NCBI GenBank assembly: GCA_017416845.1
Contig: JAFQBA010000004.1
Span: 1-39,838 of the forward strand
Origin: Clostridia bacterium
Lineage (GTDB): Bacteria; Bacillota; Clostridia; UMGS1810
Length of the DNA: 39,838 nt
Direction of reading: 5' to 3'
The notes beneath the pieces were generated by a model, which saw nothing but the letters and a program-made list of their open reading frames with translations, was not told the DNA's origin and searched no databases. The position numbers and the translations under genes were made by a program. Within the stretch, counting starts at the first letter, position 1. Each line of letters starts with the position of its first letter. Positions 14,704 through 22,209 of the stretch are shown here, piece after piece.

Positions 14704-17331
14704 GTGCTAAATTCAAAAACAGATAGGTTTTATTATAATCAGCCTGAGCCGAAATTCATCGAAGATTTAAAGATGGAACTTCACAGCGTCAAGCCTTCAT
14801 GGTTTGGTAAGGGCAAAATATCATTCGGCATGGTTGATGCAAGAGGAGCGTTTTTAAAAATAAATTTTGAGGATTCTGATAATCTTCTTGAAACGTCATA
14901 CCGGGATTTTAATCGTTTTCTTGATATCTACGAAATAAGCGGAGATAATTATCCCATAAATATAGAATTTGGTGAAACGGAAAACTTTGAAGCATACCGG
15001 ATTGTTGTAACGCCATCTTCGTGTACAGTGTGTGCATCAGATACCGAGGGGATAAGACGAGCTCTGGTCTTTATTGAAGATGAAATGATGAAAAACGAAG
15101 GACCTTTTCTTACTCTTGGTGAAATAAACAGAAAACCAAGTGTCAGAACACGAATTACCAGAGGAAGCTTCAGCCCCACAAATCGTCCGCCCAAGAATAT
15201 TGATGAACTTGAAAATGATGTTGATTATTATCCCGATGAATATCTTAACCGTCTTGCTCATGACGGTGCCAACGGTATATGGATATATACATATTTTCGA
15301 AAGCTCCTGACTTTTGATGAATTTCCTGAATATGGAAAGGACCGTGAGAAACGGATTTTGAAGCTAAAAAAAATAATAGACAAATGCAAAAGGTACGGCA
15401 TAAAGGTTTATGTTTTTGCAATTGAACCCGAATTTTTAAATGCTGAAATGACAAAGAAATACCCTGATGCTGTAGGTTATACACGCAGCGACGGAATCAG
15501 CTCTTTTTGCAGCTACACATCAATCGGTGAAAAATATTGCAGAGAAATGATTGGTAAACTTTTTTCGGAACTTCACGACCTCGGTGGTTTTATCAATATT
15601 ACCGACGGAGAGAGAATGACGGTTTGCAGTAATTTTCAGGTTAATAATTGCCCTCATTGCTCACATATTTCGAGAGGCGAAATTCTTGCTCACACTCTTG
15701 AACTTTTTTCGGAAGGTAAAAGAGAATCGGAGACGGACGGAGAATATATAAGCTGGACATACGGACATCGCTACTGGAAATATGACGACATTGAAGAATA
15801 TGTAAAAAAAGCACCATCCGATGTTATGCTTATGCAAAATTTTGAAGATGCAGGGTTTGAAGAACAACTTGGAAAGACTCGATGTGCCTATGACTACTGG
15901 CTTTCGTATGCAGGTCCGTCACAGATGTTTACTCATACTGCAAATTGTGCCAAGAAATACGGTAAAACGATGTTTGCAAAACTTCAGGTTTGCACTTCAC
16001 ACGAAATTGGCTCTGTTCCGTATATTCCCGTTCCCGGCATTTTATTTGACAAATACAAAAAGTGTTATGAATTTGATGTCATGGGAGTTATGCAGTGCTG
16101 GTATTCGGGAAATTATTCGTGCCTTATGAGTAAAATGGCAGGAGATCTTTCATTTTGTGATGATTTTTCAAATAAGCATGAGGCACTTTTTGAACTTGCA
16201 TCAAAATATTACGGCAAATCAAATGCACAAAGTGTGGTGAAAGCTTGGGAACTGTTTGAAAAAGCATACAAAAATTATCCTATAAACATACTTTTCAGTT
16301 ACTATGGACCGATGCATGACTCTGTAGTATGGAATCTTTCTCTTGAACCAAGAGATAAGGAACTTCCGAGAAGCTGGCTTGTGGTGGATGCTTCGGACGG
16401 CGACAGAATATCCGACTGCCTTGGCTATGGACACACTCTTGACGAGGTGTTGGAGCTTACGAACAGAATGAAAACGCTGTGGCATGAAGGACTTTCCTAC
16501 CTCGAATCATTTGATGATGAGCTTTTCTCTGTTTCCAAAGCGATAGGAATTCTTTTTGAAAGCGGACATAATATCTTAAAGTTTTACGCTCTTCGTGAAG
16601 AACTTGCTCACGGCGAAATAGAAAAACTTACTGTTTTGAATGAAATGGAAGAAGTTGTTGATAAAGAAATCCAAAACAGCAAATCTATGATTGAGCTTTG
16701 CAAAAAAGATAATCGTCTCGGATACCATGGTGAGGCGGAAGGGTTCAAGTTTTTTACGGAGAAATTAGAATCAAGAATTTCGCAGCTTCAAACCTTGAAA
16801 AAAACAGAGTTTATTCAGGTGAGAGAACGAATTATAAAAAAAGAAATACCGCTTTCGTTCTTTCTTGGCGACAGTGAAAACGGTATAAAACTTATTTGCG
16901 GTGATGTTTCAAAAGCAGGTTATATCCCTCATCCATCCCTTGATGCTTCTTTCAGAATGTCATATGATGATGAATATATTTATGTTGAACTAAAGGGTGA
17001 GAAAATAAACAGGTTCTCACTGTGCTTTGAATTTGTTCCTCTTTGGCCGTCACCGTCGGTTGAAATATCAGAGGGAAAAATCAGACTTTCTGATTTTGTA
17101 TGGACACATCAGTCTGTTTTTGGTGACAGGATAGATGCCGAACTTTCAAAGTATGATATATCAGGAAATGTAATCAGAGTATCAAGAGAAAAGTTCGAAA
17201 TCTCTAAGCTAAGGCCTATGAGAGTAAGAATTGCGGCAGATGATATTCCATGGATAACCAAACCTGATGCTGCTCACACTCTCGGAAAGGAAACAATCAC
17301 ACCCGAAGAATTTATGTGGCTTATGCCATGA
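14704..17331 (+). CDS. Putative glycoside hydrolase, paralogue of the protein at 4.8 kb
   Basis: An 875-residue protein with no signal peptide. I prefer GTG 14704, five bases after GGAGG (14694-14698), over the in-frame ATG 14692, whose own codons overlap that site. Counting from ATG 14692, residues ~50-150 form an alpha/beta domain like that before GH20/GH67 barrels (SDTEGIRRALVFIEDEM), then a barrel-like region with ANGIWIYTYFR, E307 in TDGERM, a CPHC pair, MQNFEDAG, LSYAGPS and QCWYSGNY. A helical region and a final beta-rich domain (~720-879) follow, which the shorter paralogue lacks and which may be a carbohydrate-binding module. The order of motifs matches the 4.8-kb protein. The exact family and substrate are unknown. 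Confidence 0.6.
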   Translation: MLNSKTDRFYYNQPEPKFIEDLKMELHSVKPSWFGKGKISFGMVDARGAFLKINFEDSDNLLETSYRDFNRFLDIYEISGDNYPINIEFGETENFEAYRIVVTPSSCTVCASDTEGIRRALVFIEDEMMKNEGPFLTLGEINRKPSVRTRITRGSFSPTNRPPKNIDELENDVDYYPDEYLNRLAHDGANGIWIYTYFRKLLTFDEFPEYGKDREKRILKLKKIIDKCKRYGIKVYVFAIEPEFLNAEMTKKYPDAVGYTRSDGISSFCSYTSIGEKYCREMIGKLFSELHDLGGFINITDGERMTVCSNFQVNNCPHCSHISRGEILAHTLELFSEGKRESETDGEYISWTYGHRYWKYDDIEEYVKKAPSDVMLMQNFEDAGFEEQLGKTRCAYDYWLSYAGPSQMFTHTANCAKKYGKTMFAKLQVCTSHEIGSVPYIPVPGILFDKYKKCYEFDVMGVMQCWYSGNYSCLMSKMAGDLSFCDDFSNKHEALFELASKYYGKSNAQSVVKAWELFEKAYKNYPINILFSYYGPMHDSVVWNLSLEPRDKELPRSWLVVDASDGDRISDCLGYGHTLDEVLELTNRMKTLWHEGLSYLESFDDELFSVSKAIGILFESGHNILKFYALREELAHGEIEKLTVLNEMEEVVDKEIQNSKSMIELCKKDNRLGYHGEAEGFKFFTEKLESRISQLQTLKKTEFIQVRERIIKKEIPLSFFLGDSENGIKLICGDVSKAGYIPHPSLDASFRMSYDDEYIYVELKGEKINRFSLCFEFVPLWPSPSVEISEGKIRLSDFVWTHQSVFGDRIDAELSKYDISGNVIRVSREKFEISKLRPMRVRIAADDIPWITKPDAAHTLGKETITPEEFMWLMP

Positions 17332-17339
17332 TTAAAACA

Positions 17340-17382
17340 GTCAAATGGGGACGTACATTTTTTGGCACGCTCCTAAATGGCA
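17340..17382 (+). repeat. Single GGGGACGTACA-family repeat
   Basis: GTCAAATGGGGACGTACATT at 17340, then TTTTGGCACG and a degenerate CTCCTAAATGGCA arm. It lies eight bases after the glycosidase-like gene and could affect the 3' end of that transcript. Confidence 0.75.
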
Positions 17383-17636
17383 TTGTGAGTATGAACTGGA
17401 AAAATGCTCGTTTTTCATGGGTAAAATAATTACAGTCGAAGATGATTGCATCTCTTTTTTAGACAGTATATTTGAATGAATTCCTAAGGAATTTTCTTCG
17501 CGAAATTGTTGTTTGTATTTTATTCCTTTTTGTGTTATCCTATGAATGAAGAATGTAATATGGCGAGTTTTATAAGGAGACCTATCATAGACTCTGACAA
17601 CAACAACTATTATGGTATAAGAATGGATGAGGGAAA
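17383..17636. other. Intergenic leader before the AraC-type gene
   Basis: I see no gene here. A small inverted repeat AATTCC-TAA-GGAATT lies near 17480-17494. A weak promoter-like pair, TTGTTT (17509-17514) and GTTATC (about 17534-17539), could serve the AraC-type gene. No other structure stands out. Confidence 0.3.
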
Positions 17637-18575
17637 ATGGAAAAAAATATAGAGCATTCAAAAAAATCATATAAGGAACTATCGCTGGATTTTAAAGAAG
17701 ACATTTGCAGAGAACAGGTTATCGGAGAAACTTTGCTGTGTACCGGAACAGATGCAAAGCCGATCTATATTAGATACAATTCCCTTTTTAAAGATAACTA
17801 TATGCTTGCTGAAAACGAGGAAATACATACGCATAATTATTATGAACTCACGATGGTATTGAGAGGTGAATTTGCGGTAAATATAAACAATAATATATAC
17901 CAAATTAATCCGGGTGATATTGTTGCCTTTCGCCCAGGAGAGCCTCATTTTCATACGAATACCCAAATTGGTGATTTGGAATATTTGGAAATCAATATTG
18001 CCAAAGATACTTTTGAGAATATACCTGGCGGAAATATACTTCTGAGATGTTTTAAAGAACGTCAATTTTGTGAAAAAAATATAACATCGACAGAAAATAA
18101 CATGAGCAATGTTGTAACAAAATCTGTACGCAAATTAATATCTCATCTAAATACCGGAAAAGATAACCAACTTCTTATATATAGCTATTTTATTCAATTT
18201 ATGTACGCTGTGAATGATGCTTTCGGTCAACAAACCTCAGGTATTTCGGACAGATATATCCCTGATATACTATACGCTGCTATAGATTATATCCGCAGGA
18301 ATTTGACAACAGTTCAAAATCTCAACGAAATATCTCAACACCTGGGGATTAGTGTATCTTATCTTTGTCGAATATTTAAGTCGCATTTGGAAATGACTCC
18401 CCACGAATATATAATAAGTCATCGAATAGAATATGCCAAAGCTCTTTTGGCAAATAGTGATATGAATATTTCACAGGTGTGCTACGAATCAGGATTTAAT
18501 GATTATTCAAGCTTTATATCTTTATTCAGAAAAAAAGTCGGTATAACACCTCTTGCATACAGAAAGTCATTTTAA
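17637..18575 (+). CDS. AraC-family transcriptional regulator with N-terminal cupin
   Basis: A 312-residue regulator. The N-terminal sugar-sensing cupin (about residues 45-115) has EIHTHNYYELTMVLRGEFAV and INPGDIVAFRPGEPHFHTN. The C-terminal double helix-turn-helix (about 210-312) has LNEISQHLGISVSYLCRIFK and ISQVCYESGFNDYSSFISLF followed by KKVGITPLAYRKSF, the canonical end. ATG 17637 follows GAGGGAAA. It lies just upstream of the exported polysaccharide locus, and a conserved 39-base block occurs in both gaps downstream, so it is the best candidate for the locus activator. The inducer is probably a sugar released from the target polymer. Confidence 0.9.
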   Translation: MEKNIEHSKKSYKELSLDFKEDICREQVIGETLLCTGTDAKPIYIRYNSLFKDNYMLAENEEIHTHNYYELTMVLRGEFAVNINNNIYQINPGDIVAFRPGEPHFHTNTQIGDLEYLEINIAKDTFENIPGGNILLRCFKERQFCEKNITSTENNMSNVVTKSVRKLISHLNTGKDNQLLIYSYFIQFMYAVNDAFGQQTSGISDRYIPDILYAAIDYIRRNLTTVQNLNEISQHLGISVSYLCRIFKSHLEMTPHEYIISHRIEYAKALLANSDMNISQVCYESGFNDYSSFISLFRKKVGITPLAYRKSF

Positions 18576-18623
18576 TTTATAATAAATTTTTTGATTCAAT
18601 TAGAGAAGCTTTCTGTATTCATT

Positions 18624-18662
18624 GTTCAATTTTAATGAGTTTTTGGCAAAAAAACACCAAGA
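18624..18662 (+). promoter_or_regulatory. Conserved regulatory block, copy 1
   Basis: This block (starting GTTCAATTTTAATGAGTTTT and ending ACACCAAGA) matches 34 of 39 positions at 19366-19404, and an ATGATTTTATC segment follows, as ATGATAAAATC follows copy 2. It sits 100 bases upstream of the remains of a mutarotase-like gene. I interpret it as an AraC-type operator. Confidence 0.5.
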
Positions 18663-18762
18663 TTCAATTGCTGATATATAGTATGATTTTATCAAATAGT
18701 TGAAAAACGAATTGAGATTTCATTAGTTGTATCTAAACTTATCTATTATGCAATTTTAATGA

Positions 18763-19146
18763 TACAGATTTGAATTTGATTTGTTCATTGGCAAGAACCG
18801 AATGTCATTATATAGTCGGTATGGAAAATCTGTATTTGACGGGTGCACCCTATACATTAAAGATGAGTTTTTTGCTAAAGGGTGTTTTACAATTGGAAAT
18901 CATCAATCAAAATCATGGCAATTTATAAATGGGAAAGATGGTAGCATAATTTCATATTCGTCAAATGATTTCCCGTATATCACTCTATTTTCAGTGCCGC
19001 ATGAATCCTTTCTTTGTATTGAACCGTGGAGTTTCAGAAGCGGACATTACTGCAAAGCAGAGTCTATTTCAGAACTCCCGGAAATCTGTGAGCTTGACCG
19101 GGGTGAATCTAAATCGTATACCTATACTCTTGAGTTCAATCGATAA
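18763..19146 (+). pseudogene. C-terminal fragment of an aldose 1-epimerase-like (LacX/YeaD-type) gene
   Basis: About 127 codons stay open after a TGA at 18760-18762 and end at TAA 19144-19146. The sequence carries C-terminal landmarks of the mutarotase fold: SNDFPYITLFSVPHESFLCI, EPWSFRSG and LDRGESKSYTYTLEF. Full members have about 290 residues, so the first 150 or so, including the main catalytic histidine region, are missing. The only usable start is TTG 18781 without a good ribosome binding site. A regulatory block like that of the neighbouring operon lies upstream, which suggests an internal deletion removed the 5' half and left the promoter. Confidence 0.7.
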
Positions 19147-19193
19147 TGTTAACGCATGTTTTTTATCAATTGACAAGATTAAATTTTGGCGTA

Positions 19194-19230
19194 AAATACG
19201 ACTGCAGCGAGTTGTTGCAGTCGTATTTTT
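19194..19230 (+). terminator. Rho-independent terminator
   Basis: AAATACGACTGCA (19194-19206) and TGCAGTCGTATTT (19216-19228) pair perfectly over 13 bases around a 9-base loop, followed by further T residues. It terminates the mutarotase-like fragment. Confidence 0.85.
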
Positions 19231-19239
19231 TACTGTATA

Positions 19240-19330
19240 GGAAATTACGCTTAATTTTGTTCGCGAGATGAAATGTTAATGAAACTACGCTCGCGACATG
19301 GGTGCAGGCACAGCCTGCTTTTTTATTATT
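19240..19330 (+). terminator. Repeat-like segment with a second terminator hairpin
   Basis: GCAGGC-ACA-GCCTGC (19304-19318) followed by TTTTTTTATTATT is a strong terminator. The upstream part contains two TCGCGA palindromes (19261-19266 and 19291-19296) in a context (GAAATTACGCT / GAAACTACGCTCGCG) that resembles small intergenic repeats of clostridia. Confidence 0.6.
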
Positions 19331-19365
19331 TGTAATGTGTTAATTTCCGGAACTATCCAATAAAA

Positions 19366-19404
19366 GTTCAATTTTAAAAAGTTTTTCGAAAAAAAACGCC
19401 AAGA
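19366..19404 (+). promoter_or_regulatory. Conserved regulatory block, copy 2, before the exported polysaccharide operon
   Basis: GTTCAATTTTAAAAAGTTTT then TCGAAAAAAAACGCCAAGA, 34 of 39 bases identical to 18624-18662. It ends 67 bases before the first gene of the operon, a position suitable for an activator site upstream of a promoter. No strict -35/-10 pair could be fixed between block and gene. Confidence 0.5.
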
Positions 19405-19471
19405 AATAAATTTGGTTGCATGATAAAATCTACTTAATTAGATAATATAAAAGGCTTGGGAGGAAGATGAT

Positions 19472-20539
19472 ATGGTTCCTAAATTACTTAAAACAGGAGT
19501 TGCTTATCATGGGAACAGAATTCTCAGACATGTCGAAGAAGACATGATAGACATTGTCCGTCATAACATGGACATTGTAGTACATATGTTTTCTCACAAT
19601 GACTGGGACAGACACTATGGGGTAATGAAAACAATATTCGACATATCCAAAGAAAAAGGCCTTGAGGTCTGGGTTGATAACTGGGGTCTCGGGGGACCTC
19701 CGGGAGATAAATCACATTTCCTTCAGTATCACCCCGAGGCGCATCAAGTGTATTCTGATGGTACTGCAAATCCAGTCAGTGTTTGTTTTAACAGTCCTGC
19801 TTATGTTCAATTTACAAAAGAATGGATAGACGCTGTGGCTTCGTGCGGTGGTGACAAGATTTTTTGGGATGAACCCCGATTTATTGGCATTAAAGAAGAG
19901 GGGGGAGACAAACGCTTCACTTGTTGCTGCCCAACTTGTAAAAAACTTTTTGAAGAGCAGTATAACATGAAGATGCCTGCATCACTTACAACTGAAGTCG
20001 AAGAATTCAGACGCAATAGCATGGTTAATTATTTTAAAACCGTGGGTGCATATGCAAAGCTCAAAGGCATGGAAAATATTGTGTGCACAATGCCACACAC
20101 AGTTCATCAGACGGATGGTCTTTTAAGTGTGGATGAAATCAGTGATTTGGGCATTGACCCTTATTGGGCAACCGGGAGAAATAGAAAAGAAAAAGGAGGA
20201 TACATCAAAGAACCATATGATTTTGTTTATGATATAACCAGAGACTGCATTGAGGCTTCTGCTCAAAGTGGAAAAGACTGTAACATATGGATTCAGGGCG
20301 TTGACCTCAGAGCAGGCACCGAACATGAGATTTATCAGGCGGCAGATGCAGCATATGATGCCGGTGCAAGAACAATCCTTTTCTGGAGCTTCCGCGGCGG
20401 TGAATCAAATACCTACAAATCAGACATATGCGAAAAAGTATGGCACATTGCAGGAGAGGCAATGGGACGCATAAAATCAAGAAATCTTGATGAAATCAGA
20501 AACTATTTTTATAGTAAAAGAATGAATGAAATTAAATAA
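19472..20539 (+). CDS. Putative TIM-barrel glycoside-hydrolase-like protein, family unknown
   Basis: A 355-residue protein with no signal peptide. The sequence alternates strands and helices in a barrel-like pattern: DIVVHMFSHNDW, GLEVWVDNWGLGG, GGDKIFWDEPRF (about residues 126-137, with acidic residues placed as in a glycosidase active site), a CCCPTCKKLF cysteine cluster, ISDLGIDPYW, NIWIQGVDL and GARTILFWSFRGG. CCCPTC may bind a metal or be structural. ATG 19472 follows GGGAGGAAG. It is the first gene after the conserved regulatory block and is 34 bases ahead of a secreted protein, so it heads the exported polysaccharide operon. It may cleave oligosaccharides inside the cell. I do not recognise the exact family. 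Confidence 0.55.
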   Translation: MVPKLLKTGVAYHGNRILRHVEEDMIDIVRHNMDIVVHMFSHNDWDRHYGVMKTIFDISKEKGLEVWVDNWGLGGPPGDKSHFLQYHPEAHQVYSDGTANPVSVCFNSPAYVQFTKEWIDAVASCGGDKIFWDEPRFIGIKEEGGDKRFTCCCPTCKKLFEEQYNMKMPASLTTEVEEFRRNSMVNYFKTVGAYAKLKGMENIVCTMPHTVHQTDGLLSVDEISDLGIDPYWATGRNRKEKGGYIKEPYDFVYDITRDCIEASAQSGKDCNIWIQGVDLRAGTEHEIYQAADAAYDAGARTILFWSFRGGESNTYKSDICEKVWHIAGEAMGRIKSRNLDEIRNYFYSKRMNEIK

Positions 20540-20573
20540 CGAAAAATAATAAAAAATGAAAGAAGGATGAAGT

Positions 20574-22145
20574 ATGAAAAAAGTATTAGCATTATTTTTA
20601 GTATTGGTTATGAGTGTGCCCTCATTGCTTGTGTTTGCAGAAACTGCTGAGTCCGACATCCATGGTTATGCTACAGAGCAGATTGTTGCAAACGATAGCA
20701 GTGCACAGTATGCAACAGACACTGTCTACACTCGCTATTTCAATCATTCTGCAACCCCCGTTTTCCGTATCGCAAACAACGGGATAACTACTGCTCCTGC
20801 TTCGAACGACTATGGTAAATGGCAACTGAGTGGCTCTCTTGTTGTTTATAAGATTCCGCTTCCTGAGCTTACATCATCACAGCTTATTGATGAATTCAAT
20901 TTTCATCATGCCACCGGTGCGAGCAATGCGGGACATGTCCGCGTTGTTAAACTTCCGGGCGAAGGCTGGGAAACAATATCTGGCATAACCACTTCACACA
21001 CAGATGTTAAATATGCTATAGATAACTGTACGGGACTTTCCAAAGCAAACGATACTGATTTGGAAAGAGCAGAGTTCCTTGATAGTAACAGTAGTAGGAT
21101 TGGATGGAGAGTAAAGGCGAATATCACATCATATGCAAAAGAGTGCCTGGCAAAAAATCAGGACTATATGTATGTGGCGCTGTACTGCAAATACACAGAG
21201 CAGTCATATGGATATGAATTAACTGAGACAAAATACCATCCTACAATATCATTTAAACTTAAGGCTTATGAAGGTCTTGAAACTGTCAAGGAAACAATTT
21301 CTTATACCAAACAGTATGTGGTATCAAGCAACTTATTTGCAACGTATACTTCGAATCATGGTATAAAGAAGGATGTATCATATTTGATGTATGAGCTCCC
21401 TCTTCCAACTCTCACAAGCACACAAAAAATTGTTGATTATAAGCTCTATTTGTATCACCATAATGATGTTCTCGGAACAGGATATGGCAAATTAGTTGCA
21501 TACAAGGATAATAACGGCGCACAGAGAATAACAAATTCTTCTAATCTTACTTCTCTGCCATTATCCGATGTTATAGCTGATAATCAGGTATACCATGAGA
21601 AAGGCGTTAAAGCATACAATGGCATCAAGCTCACTTCTTATGCCAAGGAGCTGACTGCGTCAAGCCAGACTAAAATGTATGTTGCCATAACAACAGGAGA
21701 GTCAAATTCTTCAACCTTTGCATGTGATAGTTTGAGTAACAACTATCCCCCTTATGTTGAATACATAATTCACGATTCAAATGGTATCTATTCGGGTAAT
21801 GAAGTGTCAGAGCTCAAGATTGTAGCTTCAGCAAGCGACAGATACAACGCTCAGAATATGACAAATCTTGCTGTCGGCACTGCATATCGTGCCGTTGCTA
21901 AGGCATACAACTATGATAGTTCTTCTGTGGATACGAATATGTATGTGGCATTGTACAACGGAGATAACGAGCTTGCAAAATTATTGGTATTGCCATGCAA
22001 AATCACATCTAAGGATTCTGACATCATGATTTGGTCAGATGAATTTGTTCCCGATGCAGAAACCAAAAATGTAAAAGCATTTTTGTGGACTGCAAACACC
22101 TTAGCACCACTGAGCGTGTCCAAAACTTCAGCCGTGCTTCAATAA
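20574..22145 (+). CDS. Secreted protein with two carbohydrate-binding-like modules, no SLH anchor
   Basis: A 523-residue exported protein. A signal peptide (MKKVLALFLVLVMSVPSLLV, cleavage near FAE) precedes two DNRLRE/CBM96-like beta-sandwich modules (about 35-225 and 230-410), each with a PLPxLTSxQ strand followed by a KL/AY segment and an ITSYAKE/LTSYAKE motif. A C-terminal Ig-like module (about 415-523) ends TKNVKAFLWTANTLAPLS, as in extracellular clostridial CAZymes. There is no catalytic domain or SLH repeat. Module 1 is strikingly similar to the N-terminus of the next gene product (WRVxANITSYAK, NQDYMYVA, TKYHP), so the genes share a duplicated module. A terminator-like hairpin follows, which may make it the more abundant product. 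Likely role: substrate binding or scaffold. Confidence 0.75.
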   Translation: MKKVLALFLVLVMSVPSLLVFAETAESDIHGYATEQIVANDSSAQYATDTVYTRYFNHSATPVFRIANNGITTAPASNDYGKWQLSGSLVVYKIPLPELTSSQLIDEFNFHHATGASNAGHVRVVKLPGEGWETISGITTSHTDVKYAIDNCTGLSKANDTDLERAEFLDSNSSRIGWRVKANITSYAKECLAKNQDYMYVALYCKYTEQSYGYELTETKYHPTISFKLKAYEGLETVKETISYTKQYVVSSNLFATYTSNHGIKKDVSYLMYELPLPTLTSTQKIVDYKLYLYHHNDVLGTGYGKLVAYKDNNGAQRITNSSNLTSLPLSDVIADNQVYHEKGVKAYNGIKLTSYAKELTASSQTKMYVAITTGESNSSTFACDSLSNNYPPYVEYIIHDSNGIYSGNEVSELKIVASASDRYNAQNMTNLAVGTAYRAVAKAYNYDSSSVDTNMYVALYNGDNELAKLLVLPCKITSKDSDIMIWSDEFVPDAETKNVKAFLWTANTLAPLSVSKTSAVLQ

Positions 22146-22156
22146 TTGATTGTTTT

Positions 22157-22192
22157 GAGGCATTGCTCAATGTTTAGCAATGCCTCTTTGTT
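22157..22192 (+). terminator. Intra-operon terminator or attenuator
   Basis: GAGGCATTGC (22157-22166) and GCAATGCCTC (22177-22186) pair perfectly over 10 bases with a 10-base loop, followed by TTTGTT. It lies between the 523-residue secreted protein and the SLH protein, so read-through would be partial. Confidence 0.7.
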
Positions 22193-22209
22193 ATGAAAGA
22201 GAGTTTATT

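Noticed and set aside
22180..22209. Ten-residue extension MPLCYEREFI of the SLH protein
   Set aside because: It is read from the 3' arm of a terminator hairpin and would spoil the signal peptide; ATG 22210 is preferred.
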